Shown here in pieces: positions 20,646 to 30,924 of a DNA stretch of 64,000 bases. The notes beneath the pieces are model-generated. The model worked only from the letters and a program-made list of their open reading frames with translations. It made no database searches and was not told where the DNA came from. The translations under genes and the position numbers were made by a program. The DNA is from Thalassolituus maritimus. Lineage in GTDB: Bacteria; Pseudomonadota; Gammaproteobacteria; Pseudomonadales; Oceanobacteraceae. Each line of letters opens with the position of its first letter. Positions within the stretch are counted from its first letter, which is position 1. Location: assembly GCA_913019975.1 (NCBI GenBank), contig CAJWBH010000012.1, positions 1-64,000 on the forward strand. The letters are read 5' to 3'.

Positions 20646-23144
20646 TCAGAACGGGGTCTGTATTCCCGGGGCGTGACGGGTAAGTGCCTGCTTCAGAAGT
20701 GCCTGAATACGAGCCACGGTTTCTTCAGACTCGCCGGCAAAACGGAGTGTCAGTCGTGGTGTTGTATTCGACGCACGCACCAGCCCCCAGCCGTCACTGA
20801 ATTCGATACGTAAGCCGTCCACTGTAAAGACCCGCCCTTCGGCAGTCAGTTCGGCATCGGAGCTCAGCGCTTCGATGAGAGAGAACTTCTCCGCTTCTGT
20901 CGTCGTAATGGTCAGTTCTGGAGTGCTGACATCTTCTGGCAGCGCCTTGCAGACATTGGCGACAGAGTCATTGCGTGTGGACAGAATTTCCAGCATACGG
21001 GCGCCGGTGTAGAGCCCGTCATCGAATCCGTACCAGCGCTCGGCGATATAAAAGTGGCCGCTGAATTCACCACCGATGACCGCATTCACTTCTTTGAGTT
21101 TGCGCTTCATCAAGGAGTGGCCGGTTTTCCACATGGTCGGGCGGCCACCGAGGCGATTAATTAATGGCGCGAGGTGGCGGGAAGATTTCACATCAAAGAG
21201 AACATCCGCACCCGGGCGACGAGGCAGAATATCTTCGAGTAGTAACATCATCATGCGATCTGGCCAGATGATATTGCCTTCGTTATCAATCATCAGGACC
21301 CGGTCACCGTCGCCATCGAAGGCAAAGCCAAGGTCGGCGCCATGTATCAGCACCGCTTTTTTTAGATCTTCGAGATTTTCTGGCTCGCCCGGATCAGGAT
21401 GATGGTTCGGGAAATGCCCATCAACGTCACAGTAAAGCTCGGTGACGTCCGCGCCCAGCTCACGGAAGAGTTCGGCCGCCAGTGGGCCGCTGACACCGTT
21501 ACCAGCATCAATAACAATCTTCATTTCGCGAGCGACCTGAACGTCATCGGTAATGCGTTCAATATACTTATCTTTTATTGCGTCTTCCCGAGCACCGGCG
21601 TAGCCCTGACTGTAGTCTTCGTCGCGAATCCTCTGGGCCAGTTTCTGTATTTCCTGCTCGGACAGAGGTTGTTGATCAATCACCGCCTTAAAGCCGTTGT
21701 ACTCGGCTGGATTATGGCTGCCGGTGACCATTACGCCGCAAGGTGTGTCAGATTCAAAACATGCGAAATAGAGCGCACCGGTAGGCAACATGCCGAGGCG
21801 GTTTACGCTGCAACCGGCACTTAACAGGCCGTCCTGAAGGACTTTAGCCAAGTGTTCGCTGGAGAGGCGACCATCCCAGGCAAGGTTAATACGTTCGAAA
21901 CCTCGCTGGCGGACTTCACTACCGAGTGCTTTACCAATATTGCGCACGATGTCGTCATCGAGCTCTTTTTCGACAATGCCGCGAATATCGTATGCGCGGA
22001 AAATATGATCGGGGAAGCTGGTTTCCTGCGACGGAAAATCAAGGGGTTTACCGTCATAGGTCGCGGATGGTTCGCGAACTTCAGGGCGCTCCGGCTCTTC
22101 ATCAATTTCGGGCAGATCGTCACGGGTACGGGCTTTCGGTGTGGCTTTAACGCTGGCGGTTTTCAGGCTGGTTTCAGCACTGCTAAGACGATCAAATACC
22201 TGTTCACTGGCAAGGCGGACATCGTCGGCAAGATCGTTGAACAGCTTCAAACTGAAACCCGGGTTTTCCCGAATTTCTTCTTTGAAAAAACGCTCAAGGA
22301 ACTGCTGAAAATGTCGATGGTTTTTCTGCAGAATACGTTTCTGGATAAACAGTAAAATAAATAACGCGCTCAATGTCGCCACCAGTGAAAGAATCCACGG
22401 GAAGGATAAATCAAGGAGTGACACGACCGGGCGGTGATCAGAAGGTGTATAAGTCAGAAACCAGTAGTCATTGATCGGGCGGGTGACCGGCCTCGCACTT
22501 TTGACGGGCGTGGCCCCGGCGCTGAACACTTCGATCCCCGAACTTTCTTGTGGGGTCAGTTTCTGCATTACCTGAATCTGGCCAAGGTCGCCAGAGACAG
22601 ACGAGCGGAATGCGTTCAGCCAGTCGCGTCCGTAACGTACAAGCAGAACACCCTGCGGTGTACCGGTAGCGGGTACCGGGCTGGCCCAGAAAAAGCTTTG
22701 CTCCCCATTGATGTTAACCGCTTCCAGCTTCATATCGTCGCCACGCAGCGTGCGATTGACCAGATCCTGTACGGCGAAGCTGAACTCGGTCTGCAGGTTC
22801 TGCGACTGGGAAGGTGTCAGCAGACGGATGTCTTCAGTACCGGGCAGCAAGCTTTTCAGGTCGCTCAGCCAGGTGCGGTTACCGGTCTGCAATGAATCGA
22901 GAGTGGCTTCGTGGCTGCTCGCCGCGAGTTGCAGTCGCTTGGTGTCTGTCAGGCGTGTTTTCAACGCAAGTGCTGCCTGAGAGGCGACGGCCTCAGAAAA
23001 AGCGGAGTCGACATCGGACTGTGTCAGCAGGTTTATCTGTACGCTTTGCAACGCATAGCCGCTGGCGATAAACAGCAGTGCCAGCCAGATTGCAATCCGG
23101 CTGTACGTCACGATGGTAAGAGCCTTCTTGCGAGGCGCTGGCAT
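20646..23144 (-). CDS. algC: Phosphomannomutase/phosphoglucomutase AlgC with membrane-bound N-terminal sensor-like domain
   Basis: The 832-residue product combines a complete mutase (about 376-832) with a long N-terminal extension. The mutase interconverts mannose/glucose 1- and 6-phosphates for exopolysaccharide and LPS precursors. Its catalytic phosphoserine is S476 in VTGSHNP, and the metal loop is DGDGDR near 615. The extension has a transmembrane helix at 12-34, an extracytoplasmic region of about 210 residues, a second helix at 248-268, then a helical and acidic linker. Long AlgC forms are also annotated in Pseudomonas. The periplasmic part resembles a Cache-like sensor in layout only. 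It is downstream of dut and coaBC on the same strand. Confidence 0.93.
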   Translation of the reverse strand: MPAPRKKALTIVTYSRIAIWLALLFIASGYALQSVQINLLTQSDVDSAFSEAVASQAALALKTRLTDTKRLQLAASSHEATLDSLQTGNRTWLSDLKSLLPGTEDIRLLTPSQSQNLQTEFSFAVQDLVNRTLRGDDMKLEAVNINGEQSFFWASPVPATGTPQGVLLVRYGRDWLNAFRSSVSGDLGQIQVMQKLTPQESSGIEVFSAGATPVKSARPVTRPINDYWFLTYTPSDHRPVVSLLDLSFPWILSLVATLSALFILLFIQKRILQKNHRHFQQFLERFFKEEIRENPGFSLKLFNDLADDVRLASEQVFDRLSSAETSLKTASVKATPKARTRDDLPEIDEEPERPEVREPSATYDGKPLDFPSQETSFPDHIFRAYDIRGIVEKELDDDIVRNIGKALGSEVRQRGFERINLAWDGRLSSEHLAKVLQDGLLSAGCSVNRLGMLPTGALYFACFESDTPCGVMVTGSHNPAEYNGFKAVIDQQPLSEQEIQKLAQRIRDEDYSQGYAGAREDAIKDKYIERITDDVQVAREMKIVIDAGNGVSGPLAAELFRELGADVTELYCDVDGHFPNHHPDPGEPENLEDLKKAVLIHGADLGFAFDGDGDRVLMIDNEGNIIWPDRMMMLLLEDILPRRPGADVLFDVKSSRHLAPLINRLGGRPTMWKTGHSLMKRKLKEVNAVIGGEFSGHFYIAERWYGFDDGLYTGARMLEILSTRNDSVANVCKALPEDVSTPELTITTTEAEKFSLIEALSSDAELTAEGRVFTVDGLRIEFSDGWGLVRASNTTPRLTLRFAGESEETVARIQALLKQALTRHAPGIQTPF

Positions 23145-23210
23145 ATTGCTCTCCCTGAGCCACTCAGGCTGCGTGGTAATTTATTATTCTTCCCCCTGCT
23201 TATAGCAGGT

Positions 23211-23666
23211 TTAACCGCGTCCGGAGTGTCCGAAGCCGCCGCTGCCGCGCTCTGTTTCCTGAAACTCTTCCACGACTTCGAAGGCCGCCTGTACCACAGG
23301 AACGAGAACGAACTGGGCAATGCGCTCCCCGACTTCGACAGTGAAGGGCTCTTTACCGCGGTTCCAGCAACTGACCATCAGCTCACCCTGGTAGTCAGAG
23401 TCAATCAGACCAACGAGGTTGCCCAGAACAATGCCGTGTTTATGTCCGAGCCCCGAGCGCGGCAGAATGATGCCCGCCAGTGCGGGGTCTTCGATGTAGA
23501 CCGACAGTCCGGTTTTAATCAGAACGGTATCACCCGGGTTGAGGGTGATCGCTTCGTCCATGCAGGCGCGCAGGTCGAGACCAGCAGAGCCACCGGTGGC
23601 GTACTCTGGCAGTGGAATATCGTTACCAATTCGTGGGTCGAGAATTTTTACCTGCAGCTTTTGCAT
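23211..23666 (-). CDS. dut: dUTP diphosphatase
   Basis: The 151-residue trimeric dUTPase hydrolyses dUTP to dUMP. All five motifs are visible: [34 protein letters not shown] and the C-terminal [10 protein letters not shown]. It lies between coaBC and algC, the standard order. Confidence 0.97.
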   Translation of the reverse strand: MQKLQVKILDPRIGNDIPLPEYATGGSAGLDLRACMDEAITLNPGDTVLIKTGLSVYIEDPALAGIILPRSGLGHKHGIVLGNLVGLIDSDYQGELMVSCWNRGKEPFTVEVGERIAQFVLVPVVQAAFEVVEEFQETERGSGGFGHSGRG

Positions 23667-23714
23667 TATGTTTCCTTCGGCAGTTATTTGTTCAGCAGTC
23701 AGTTTTTACATTCG

Positions 23715-24938
23715 TTATTGCGATGAATCCGGTCGGAAGTGATCGGCGACGAGTCCTATCAATTCGCGGGCGAGGATCTGTTTGTTCATGACATCGAACT
23801 GGCATTGCCCCTCCGGCCAATAGACGTTTACCGCATTGTTATCGCTATTAAAACCAATGTCGCTTCGTGACACATCATTGGCAACAATCATATCGAGGTT
23901 CTTGCGTGCCAGCTTACCCCGTGCGTAGTGTTCGACGTCCTGCGTTTCAGCAGCAAAACCCACGGTGAAAGGGTGTGGCGTATGCGCTGCAACCGTAGCG
24001 ACGATATCCGGATTCTTAACCAGCTGAATCGACATTTCGTCAGCGGACTTTTTGACTTTCTGGTCGGCAACCTCGGCGGGGCGGTAATCTGCCACGGCCG
24101 CAGAAGCGATGAAAATCTCGCAGTGCTCAAGTTCAGACTCTGCAGCCTGTAGCATATCCATAGCGCTGTTTACCCGCACGACCTTGATTCTGTCAGGCGC
24201 ATCCAATGTCACAGGTCCACTGATCAGAGTGACCCGGGCACCGGCATCACGCGCGGCTTCTGCGAGGGCATACCCCATTTTGCCTGAGCTGTGATTCGTG
24301 ATGTAGCGGACGGGGTCGATCGCTTCCCGGGTCGGACCGGCGGTGATTACCACGCTGACACCGGCCAGCGCACCCGATTCGAATTTATTGGCAACAGCTT
24401 CTGCGATCAGCGCCGGTTCCATCATGCGGCCGGGGCCGACGTCGCCACAGGCCTGTTCGCCCGCATCGGGGCCGATCACGGTCAGGTTATCTTTGTGGGC
24501 ATCCTGCAGGCGCTTCATATTGGCTTGAGTCACCGGGTCGCGCCACATCGCCTGGTTCATCGCCGGAGCAATGCAGAGCGGTGCGTCTGTCGCAAGGCAC
24601 ACGGTCGTCAGAAGATCATTGCCCATACCTTGTGCCAGCCGCGCAATCAGGTTGGCACTGGCCGGAGCGATCAACAGCAGGTCAGCCCACTTGGCCAGTT
24701 CGATGTGACCCATGCCGGCCTCTGCTTCAGGGTCCAGCAGAGCATAATGAACCGGATTACCTGACAACGCCTGCATGGTGAGCGGCGTGATAAATTCGCG
24801 CGCGCCGTCGGTCATGATGACCCGGACATCGGCTCCGGCTTTTTTCAGTTCCCTTACCAGTTCTGCACTTTTGTAGGCGGCGATGCCACCACTGATACCC
24901 AGCAGGATTCGACGATTGCAGAGTTGTTGCATTTGCAT
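23715..24938 (-). CDS. coaBC: Bifunctional phosphopantothenoylcysteine decarboxylase/phosphopantothenate-cysteine ligase
   Basis: This two-domain coenzyme A biosynthesis enzyme has an FMN-binding CoaC decarboxylase half ([21 protein letters not shown], then APAMNQAMW with the PxMNxxMW motif) and a CoaB ligase half ([25 protein letters not shown]). About 407 residues from the chosen start. Start codons at 24938 and 24932 are both plausible and neither has a strong ribosome binding site; the frame stays open to 24998. Divergent from radC. Confidence 0.95.
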   Translation of the reverse strand: MQMQQLCNRRILLGISGGIAAYKSAELVRELKKAGADVRVIMTDGAREFITPLTMQALSGNPVHYALLDPEAEAGMGHIELAKWADLLLIAPASANLIARLAQGMGNDLLTTVCLATDAPLCIAPAMNQAMWRDPVTQANMKRLQDAHKDNLTVIGPDAGEQACGDVGPGRMMEPALIAEAVANKFESGALAGVSVVITAGPTREAIDPVRYITNHSSGKMGYALAEAARDAGARVTLISGPVTLDAPDRIKVVRVNSAMDMLQAAESELEHCEIFIASAAVADYRPAEVADQKVKKSADEMSIQLVKNPDIVATVAAHTPHPFTVGFAAETQDVEHYARGKLARKNLDMIVANDVSRSDIGFNSDNNAVNVYWPEGQCQFDVMNKQILARELIGLVADHFRPDSSQ

Positions 24939-25016
24939 GGTAGAAACAGCCTGACCTGAGAAAAAATTCAGTATATCGTACAGCCTTACTCCAATCACAC
25001 CTACAAGGAGGTAGGG

Positions 25017-25691
25017 ATGGCGATTACGGACTGGCCGGCGAGCGAGCGTCCACGCGAAAAATTACTTGAGTGCGGCCCTGCTGCATTGTCAGATGCCGAG
25101 CTGCTGGCGATCTTCCTGCGTACGGGCGTAAAGGGAAAGAGTGCGGTGGATCTTGCGCGCGACCTGTTGAGCGACTTTGGTGGTCTGCGACCCTTACTAA
25201 CGGCCAGTCAGACAGACTTCTGTCAGCCGTTGGGGCTGGGGGCGGCGAAGTTTGCCCAGTTGCAGGCGGTGCTGGAAATGGCGCGGCGGCATCTGGCGCA
25301 GGGAATGCAACGGGGTGACGCGCTGAGCAGCCCTCAGGACACCGAACGTTATCTGCAGGCGCAGCTCAGGGATCGTGACTACGAAGTCTTCGCCTGTCTC
25401 TTTCTGGATAATCAGAACCGCGTCATTCGCTACCGTGAGTTATTCCGCGGAACGATTGATGCGGCAGCAGTCTATCCAAGAGAAGTTGTGAAGCAGGCAC
25501 TGGCAGAAGGTGCGGCGGCGGTGATACTGGCGCACAACCATCCATCCGGCGTGGCTGAGCCGAGTGGGGCGGACCGGTCAATCACAGAGCGACTTCAGCA
25601 AGCTCTGGGCCTGATGGATATCCGGGTTCTGGATCATCTGGTGGTTGGTGATGGTCATACGGTCTCTTTCGCCCAGCGCGGCTGGCTCTAG
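25017..25691 (+). CDS. radC: RadC family JAB/MPN protein
   Basis: The 224-residue product has an N-terminal helix-hairpin-helix region ([18 protein letters not shown]) and a JAMM metal-binding motif [15 protein letters not shown]. Despite the historical name, a direct DNA repair role is doubtful; the domain is a predicted metallohydrolase. A GGAGG site precedes the ATG. It is divergent from coaBC, as in Pseudomonas. Confidence 0.95.
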   Translation: MAITDWPASERPREKLLECGPAALSDAELLAIFLRTGVKGKSAVDLARDLLSDFGGLRPLLTASQTDFCQPLGLGAAKFAQLQAVLEMARRHLAQGMQRGDALSSPQDTERYLQAQLRDRDYEVFACLFLDNQNRVIRYRELFRGTIDAAAVYPREVVKQALAEGAAAVILAHNHPSGVAEPSGADRSITERLQQALGLMDIRVLDHLVVGDGHTVSFAQRGWL

Positions 25692-25748
25692 CGGGGGGTG
25701 AGGCTGGATTATGTATCTTAACCTGTTGTGTAAAAAATACACTTTTGC

Positions 25749-25777
25749 TTGCGGGGGTGTCTGCGTTTTGGTATAAA
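25749..25777 (+). promoter_or_regulatory. Candidate sigma-70 promoter of rpmB-rpmG
   Basis: TTGCGG (25749-25754) and TATAAA (25772-25777) are separated by 17 bp, 115 bp upstream of rpmB. The -10 is strong and the -35 moderate. The spacing is ideal and the following about 100 bp would form the leader. Confidence 0.55.
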
Positions 25778-25891
25778 GCGCAACTCTTTTCAGCCAGGGC
25801 CGTCTACGGTCATCATAAAGTGATGAGCTAACGCCCACGGTTGGTAACGAATTCAAATTGTTCGATACACACAAAATCGGGGCGAGGAACC

Positions 25892-26128
25892 ATGTCTAAG
25901 GTTTGCCAAGTTACAGGAAAAGGTCCTGTTTCCGGGAACAACGTTTCCCACTCACAGATCAAAACCAAGCGTCGTTTTCTGCCGAACCTGCAGAGCCACC
26001 GCTTCTGGGTTGAAAGCGAAAACCGTTTCGTACGTCTGCGTATCTCTACTAAGGGTATGCGTATCATCGATAAGAAAGGTATCGATGTAGTACTGGCAGA
26101 GCTGCGTGCACGCGGCGAAAAAGTCTAA
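25892..26128 (+). CDS. rpmB: 50S ribosomal protein L28
   Basis: The 78-residue protein begins [20 protein letters not shown] and ends with the conserved [16 protein letters not shown]. The start is set by family identity and the GGCGAGGA site upstream; the frame is open from 25841. It is followed 11 bp later by rpmG, the universal gammaproteobacterial pair. Confidence 0.97.
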   Translation: MSKVCQVTGKGPVSGNNVSHSQIKTKRRFLPNLQSHRFWVESENRFVRLRISTKGMRIIDKKGIDVVLAELRARGEKV

Positions 26129-26139
26129 GGAGACCTGTT

Positions 26140-26298
26140 ATGCCACGCGATAAGATCCGTCTTGTATCAAGTGCCGGTACCGGTCACTTCTATACTACTG
26201 ACAAAAACAAGCGCACCATGCCTGAGAAATTCGAGATCAAGAAATTTGATCCTGTAGTTCGTAAGCACGTTGCGTACAAAGAAGCTAAGATCAAGTAA
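26140..26298 (+). CDS. rpmG: 50S ribosomal protein L33
   Basis: The 52-residue protein begins [20 protein letters not shown] and ends KEAKIK, matching L33 closely. It lacks the zinc-binding cysteine pairs of C+ forms, so it is a zinc-independent type. An AAGGAGA ribosome binding site overlaps the rpmB stop region. A terminator follows at 26318. Confidence 0.97.
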   Translation: MPRDKIRLVSSAGTGHFYTTDKNKRTMPEKFEIKKFDPVVRKHVAYKEAKIK

Positions 26299-26317
26299 TT
26301 GATCTGACTTCTGAAAG

Positions 26318-26342
26318 AACCCGGCTCCGGCCGGGTTTTTTT
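26318..26342 (+). terminator. Rho-independent terminator of rpmB-rpmG
   Basis: ACCCGGC (26319-26325) pairs with GCCGGGT (26330-26336), loop TCCG, followed directly by a run of Ts. Confidence 0.92.
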
Positions 26343-26418
26343 ATGCCTGCTATTTACCCGCAGGTATGCGGTAAACTAGGCATTCATCTAAGTAATCCAC
26401 TCATGTCATTGTTGTTGT

Positions 26419-27228
26419 ATGCCAGAACTACCGGAAGTTGAAACTACCCTGCGCGGCATCAGCCCGTACCTGAAGGGACAGACCATTACCCGCATTGATG
26501 TGCGCCAGCCCAGGTTGCGTTGGCCCGTTGAGGATGAGGTACAGCAGCTGGTCGGACAGACGGTGGACAGCCTGACCCGTCGGTCGAAGTATATTCTGGT
26601 GAAAACTGCCGTGGGCACGGCTATCTGGCATCTTGGCATGTCCGGCTCTCTGCGTTTAGTTGATCCTTCGGCGCCGGCTATGAAGCACGATCACATCGAC
26701 TGGCATCTGAGCAATGGCCGGGTACTGCGCTATCACGACCCGAGGCGCTTCGGCGCGCTGCTCTGGGTTGCGCCGGGAGAAACCTCCGAGCATCTGAGTC
26801 ATCTCGGTCCTGAGCCTCTGTCAGATGACTTTGATGATTCTTACCTGTTTCAGAAGAGCCGTGGTAAGTCGCAGGCTGTAAAAACGTTCATTATGGGTGG
26901 GCGCGTTGTCGTCGGTGTTGGCAATATTTACGCGAACGAGAGCTTGTTTCTGGCAGGTATTCGCCCGCAGACTCCGGCAGGAAAGATCAGTAAGGCCCGT
27001 TACCAGAGGCTGACGCAGACAATACGTCAGGTGTTGGGGGCTGCAATTGAGCAAGGTGGGACGACACTTCGGGACTTCGTTGGCGGGGATGGCAAGCCCG
27101 GCTACTTCGCCCAGCAGCTCTATGTTTACGGGCGAGGTGGAGAAGAGTGTAAAAACTGCGCCACTACACTGAAAGAGATCCGCCAGGGGCAACGGGCAAC
27201 CGTCTACTGCCCAAAATGTCAGCGTTAA
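26419..27228 (+). CDS. mutM: Formamidopyrimidine-DNA glycosylase
   Basis: The 269-residue bifunctional glycosylase/AP lyase removes 8-oxoguanine and formamidopyrimidines. The N-terminal PELPEVE with catalytic P2 and E3 (numbering includes Met), the lysine in SKYIL, and the C-terminal zinc finger CKNC...CPKC are all present. The gene stands alone behind the rpmG terminator. Confidence 0.97.
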   Translation: MPELPEVETTLRGISPYLKGQTITRIDVRQPRLRWPVEDEVQQLVGQTVDSLTRRSKYILVKTAVGTAIWHLGMSGSLRLVDPSAPAMKHDHIDWHLSNGRVLRYHDPRRFGALLWVAPGETSEHLSHLGPEPLSDDFDDSYLFQKSRGKSQAVKTFIMGGRVVVGVGNIYANESLFLAGIRPQTPAGKISKARYQRLTQTIRQVLGAAIEQGGTTLRDFVGGDGKPGYFAQQLYVYGRGGEECKNCATTLKEIRQGQRATVYCPKCQR

Positions 27229-27381
27229 TCCAAAAAAGCGCGCAGATACGTATCTGCTTGTACTATTTTCTTACTGTACTGGTTTCTACTGTGCTAGTTA
27301 CTAAGCTACGTTTTGAGTCAGTGCAGATAACAGGCGACATCGCCATTACAAAAACAACAAGCATGCTGCGGGAGGCAACGA

Positions 27382-27897
27382 ATGCCAAGGATCTCGACCC
27401 CATTCATCATGGATATTGAAGCGTCTGGCTTTGGCCCGGACAGTTACCCCATTGAAGTTGGCCTGGCGCTGGGGGATGGCTCCCGCTTCTGCTCCCTGAT
27501 CGTTCCGGCTGAATACTGGACGCACTGGGATGCGTCGGCTCAGAGGGTTCACAATATCTCCCGTGAGATGCTGGCGCGCCATGGCAGCCATGCTCATCAG
27601 GTTGCGACTGAGCTTAATGCGATGTTGAGCGGGAAGACGGTGTACAGCGATGGCTGGGTGGTTGATAAGCCCTGGTTGATCCGCTTGTTTGAAGCCGCCG
27701 GTATTGATCTGCAGTTTCAGCTCAGTCCGATCGAAGTCATTATGACCGAACCTCAAATTCTGTTGTGGGATGAGACCAAGGCCAGATTAACGCGGGAAGC
27801 TAACATTCCACGCCACCGTGCCAGTAACGACGCCTGGTTGGTTCAGGAGACTTACCGCCACACCCTGGCAGAGCTGACGGCAGAAGCGGCAGGCTAA
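27382..27897 (+). CDS. DEDDh-type 3'-5' exonuclease-like protein
   Basis: The 171-residue product has the hallmarks of an RNase T/DnaQ-like exonuclease: MDIEASGFG (D and E of motif I), a VHNIS segment, a DGWVVDKPWL segment (motif II aspartate), and RHRASNDAW with the H-x4-D of motif III. The substrate (DNA or RNA) cannot be told from sequence. A GGGAGG site precedes the ATG at 27382. Its last codons form half of a hairpin shared with the convergent osmC gene. Confidence 0.8.
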   Translation: MPRISTPFIMDIEASGFGPDSYPIEVGLALGDGSRFCSLIVPAEYWTHWDASAQRVHNISREMLARHGSHAHQVATELNAMLSGKTVYSDGWVVDKPWLIRLFEAAGIDLQFQLSPIEVIMTEPQILLWDETKARLTREANIPRHRASNDAWLVQETYRHTLAELTAEAAG

Positions 27898-27910
27898 GAA
27901 AGCCTGCCGC
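27886..27910. terminator. Hairpin between convergent exonuclease and osmC genes
   Basis: GCGGCAGGCT (27886-27895) and AGCCTGCCGC (27901-27910) form a perfect 10-bp stem with a 5-nt loop. It overlaps the exonuclease stop codon. The T-run is weak, but the stem strength and convergent position suggest a two-way terminator. Confidence 0.55.
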
Positions 27911-27929
27911 TATCTCACTGACACCTGAA

Positions 27930-28361
27930 TTATTGATTCAGGGTGTATTCGAGCGTGATTTCGGTATCCAGTAATTTAGAAATCGGACAGTTCGCTTTCG
28001 CTGTCTGGGCGATACGCTCGAACTCGTCACCGTCAATGTCATCCACCTGTGCTGCCAGACCCAGGGCGGACTTCGTCACGGTGAAACCGTCGCCGTCTTT
28101 ATCGAGTGAAACATGGGCTTCGGTTTTCAGCTGACCACTGGAATAACCTTCACCCTCGAGAGCAAACGACAGCGCCATTGTGAAGCAACTGGCGTGAGCC
28201 GCGGCGATTAATTCTTCAGGGTTGGTGCCGTGCTCATCTTCGAACCGGGTATTAAAACCGTAAGGCTGGTCTTTCAGTGCACCGGACTCGGTCGACACGC
28301 TGGCTTTCGCTTTTTTACCGAGTGAATGATAAATCGCTGAACCTTTTTTGATGATGCTCAT
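27930..28361 (-). CDS. osmC: OsmC family peroxiredoxin
   Basis: The 143-residue thiol peroxidase reduces organic hydroperoxides. The two family cysteines are seen in AHASCFTMAL and TAKANCPISKLL, and GTNPEELIAAAHA is characteristic. The start at 28361 is chosen because GGGAG lies just upstream and the family begins MSIIKKGSA; the frame is open to 28388. Confidence 0.93.
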   Translation of the reverse strand: MSIIKKGSAIYHSLGKKAKASVSTESGALKDQPYGFNTRFEDEHGTNPEELIAAAHASCFTMALSFALEGEGYSSGQLKTEAHVSLDKDGDGFTVTKSALGLAAQVDDIDGDEFERIAQTAKANCPISKLLDTEITLEYTLNQ

Positions 28362-28459
28362 ACTGACTCCCAATAAATAGTGACACATATTGGGAGAGGG
28401 GGCGGGTGTTAAAGTTCCTGCTTTTTTCTGGTGAGGCCAAACACCTTATTGCATGGACA

Positions 28460-29218
28460 TTAAAGAAAAGACTTTAACCACTGCCATGCCCTGCCCATCG
28501 TTTCGTAAAAAGCCCGCTCGGTCTTATAGAGGCCTGATGAGTCCAGTCTCCAGTCGCTGTGGTGGGCGCCGACGAACATGGCGGGTGCCGGCAATGGGTT
28601 CAGGCCTTCCCGCTCAAAAAATACGGTTGCACGTTTAAGGTGTGCTGCTTCGGTCACTAGAGCGAAGCGCTTATCTCTCAATAATGGCTCGGTCAGCGAA
28701 GCTTCATTTTCAGTGTCACGTGCGGTCGGGAAAGCAAAAATACGTAACGGGTCTACCCCGCGATCAATGGCAGCCTGTTGCAGAATTTCTGCATGAGGCT
28801 GGGCTGCGCTGAAGCCGGCGTAGCCGGTAACGATAAGAATTGCGTCAGGGTTAGCGCGCAGAATCCGTAAGCCTTCCGATAAGCGGTACATGGCTGAGCT
28901 GCCGAGACTCATAAAAGCCGGGCTGTCCGGAGGGGCACTCTGACTGGCACTCCCGAGAATCACCACAGCATCAACAGGCTGCTCGATATCAAACACCGGA
29001 TAATAACTTTCATGGGGTGCAATTAACCGGTCAGCCACCGGATTAAATGCACTGACTGCGAGTAGTAGAAATACGCTGAAAAATGCCAGCCGGGATTTAA
29101 CCGGTGCACGCGAAAACCACCATAGCCCCAGTAAAATAAGCAGCAGACATAGCGGCACTGGCATCAGTGTCATACCGACCAGTTTTTTGAGAATAAAAGT
29201 AATGCTCTGAGATTCCAT
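28460..29218 (-). CDS. ElyC/SanA/YdcF family (DUF218) membrane protein
   Basis: The 252-residue product has two N-terminal transmembrane helices (about 15-35 and 42-60) and a periplasmic DUF218 domain (VDAVVILGSAS, RLSEGLRIL, NPDAILIVTGY, ARDTENEA, VTEAAHLKRA). E. coli ElyC affects undecaprenyl-phosphate recycling and envelope integrity; the two-helix layout is closer to ElyC than to SanA. It is divergent from the phoD-like gene. Confidence 0.85.
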   Translation of the reverse strand: MESQSITFILKKLVGMTLMPVPLCLLLILLGLWWFSRAPVKSRLAFFSVFLLLAVSAFNPVADRLIAPHESYYPVFDIEQPVDAVVILGSASQSAPPDSPAFMSLGSSAMYRLSEGLRILRANPDAILIVTGYAGFSAAQPHAEILQQAAIDRGVDPLRIFAFPTARDTENEASLTEPLLRDKRFALVTEAAHLKRATVFFEREGLNPLPAPAMFVGAHHSDWRLDSSGLYKTERAFYETMGRAWQWLKSFL

Positions 29219-29310
29219 TGACGGCTCTTATCGTGGCTGGCTATTGGGCTTAATGTTACTGACATCTTCGCACTTCAGTATACCGGGCTGATTCTCGAGG
29301 AGTAGTCATT

Positions 29311-30900
29311 ATGTCCGTCACGCGTCGTTCATTTCTGCGTACAGGTACCGCGAGTCTTGCTGGAGTCAGTGTGGCACCGGGGGCGCTGGCAATGAGCCAG
29401 ATTCCTGCGGAGCCGGAGCTACCGGCTGCGGGGTTCTTTAACTACGGTGTTGCCAGTGGTGACCCTACGACTGACTCTGTACTGCTCTGGTCTCACTTTT
29501 CTCCTGTCAGCCCGATGGATGTTGATGTGATCTGGCAGTTGGCCACCGATGATGGCTTTTCTGACATTATTGCCAGTGGTGTGGAGCGCACAGGGGCATA
29601 TCGTGACTATACCGTGAAAGTGGACGTGACCGGGTTAAGTTCAGGTACCTCTTATTTTTACCGCTTTCTGGCCATGGGGGAGACATCTCCGGTTGGTCGT
29701 ACACGTACTGCTGATGCCGGGAGCCCGGACGCTGCGCGCTTTGCGGTGGTATCCTGCTCCAGTTATCCACATGGCTATTTTAATGTCTATCGGGTGTTGG
29801 CTGAGCGCAGCGATCTGAATGCAGTCATTCACCTTGGAGACTATATCTACGAGTATGGTCAGGACGAATACGGCGAAGACAGTCTGCGGAGTGAGCGTGC
29901 ACTGGCGCCTGCTCACGAGACCGTTTCATTGTCTGATTATCGTCGTCGCCATGCGCTCTATAAACTGGACCCGGATCTTGCTGCAGTTCACCAGCAACAC
30001 CCCTTTATCTGCGTCTGGGATGATCACGAGTTTACCGATAACGCCTGGCGTGATGGCGCTTCCAATCACGATGACACAGAGGGCGATTGGTCTGCTCGTA
30101 AAGCGGCCGCAAAACAGGCGTATTTTGAATGGATGCCGGTCAGAGAAAATCGCTCGGGCAGTATTTATCGTCGGATTCAGTACGGTGACCTGCTTGATCT
30201 GTTGATGCTGGATACCCGCGTCGAAGGGCGTGATGAGCAGCCTTCTGGTTCAGGTAAGCAGCAGGTGGCAATGGATGAAAATCGCTCGCTGCTCGGCTTT
30301 GAGCAGGAAGCCTGGCTGCACGATCAACTGGTCAGCAGTTCAGCACAATGGAAGATACTCGGGCAGCAGGTCATGATGGCTCAACGATATTATCTGAATC
30401 TGGAAAATCTTCTTGGTAGCGGTGCGGCGGCGTCATTCTGGCTTGATAGCTGGGACGGCTACGCAGCAACGCGAAACCGCCTGCTTGAGGTTGTGCGCAG
30501 CCAGAATGTAAAAAATATGGTGGTGCTGACAGGCGACCTGCATGCCTCCTTTGCGGCAGACATTTCTGATGACCCCTACAGCTGGAGCAACTATAACCGC
30601 TATACCGGAGAGGGATCTCTGGCCGTCGAATTTGTCACGCCCTCGGTGACCTCTCCGGGGTTTCCGAAGGTGATTGCCAACAGCGCAGAGAACACCATCA
30701 TGGCCGGTAGCCCGCATATTAAATACGCGGAAGTGCAGACCCACGGTTTTATTCTGCTAACTGTGGATCGCACTAAAGTTCAGTCAGACTGGTATTACGT
30801 GCCCACAGTGACTGAACGCAGCAAGGTCGTTGAATGCGGTATCAGTTATGCCTGTGAAGACGGTCAGGGCCGGTTGAAACGTGTTTATCAACCAGCCTGA
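29311..30900 (+). CDS. phoD: PhoD-type alkaline phosphatase, Tat-exported
   Basis: The 529-residue product carries a twin-arginine signal (VTRRSFLRTG, followed by a short hydrophobic stretch and APGALA). It contains the PhoD N-terminal domain (FNYGVASGDPTTDSVLLW) and the metallophosphatase core (VIHLGDYIYEYG, VWDDHEFTDNAW, GDLHASF). The family uses Ca and Fe and cleaves phosphomono- and diesters in the periplasm, supplying phosphate. No Pho box was confidently recognised upstream. A GAGGAG site precedes the start. Confidence 0.93.
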   Translation: MSVTRRSFLRTGTASLAGVSVAPGALAMSQIPAEPELPAAGFFNYGVASGDPTTDSVLLWSHFSPVSPMDVDVIWQLATDDGFSDIIASGVERTGAYRDYTVKVDVTGLSSGTSYFYRFLAMGETSPVGRTRTADAGSPDAARFAVVSCSSYPHGYFNVYRVLAERSDLNAVIHLGDYIYEYGQDEYGEDSLRSERALAPAHETVSLSDYRRRHALYKLDPDLAAVHQQHPFICVWDDHEFTDNAWRDGASNHDDTEGDWSARKAAAKQAYFEWMPVRENRSGSIYRRIQYGDLLDLLMLDTRVEGRDEQPSGSGKQQVAMDENRSLLGFEQEAWLHDQLVSSSAQWKILGQQVMMAQRYYLNLENLLGSGAAASFWLDSWDGYAATRNRLLEVVRSQNVKNMVVLTGDLHASFAADISDDPYSWSNYNRYTGEGSLAVEFVTPSVTSPGFPKVIANSAENTIMAGSPHIKYAEVQTHGFILLTVDRTKVQSDWYYVPTVTERSKVVECGISYACEDGQGRLKRVYQPA

Positions 30901-30924
30901 CTATCAGCCTGACAGCATAGCAAC

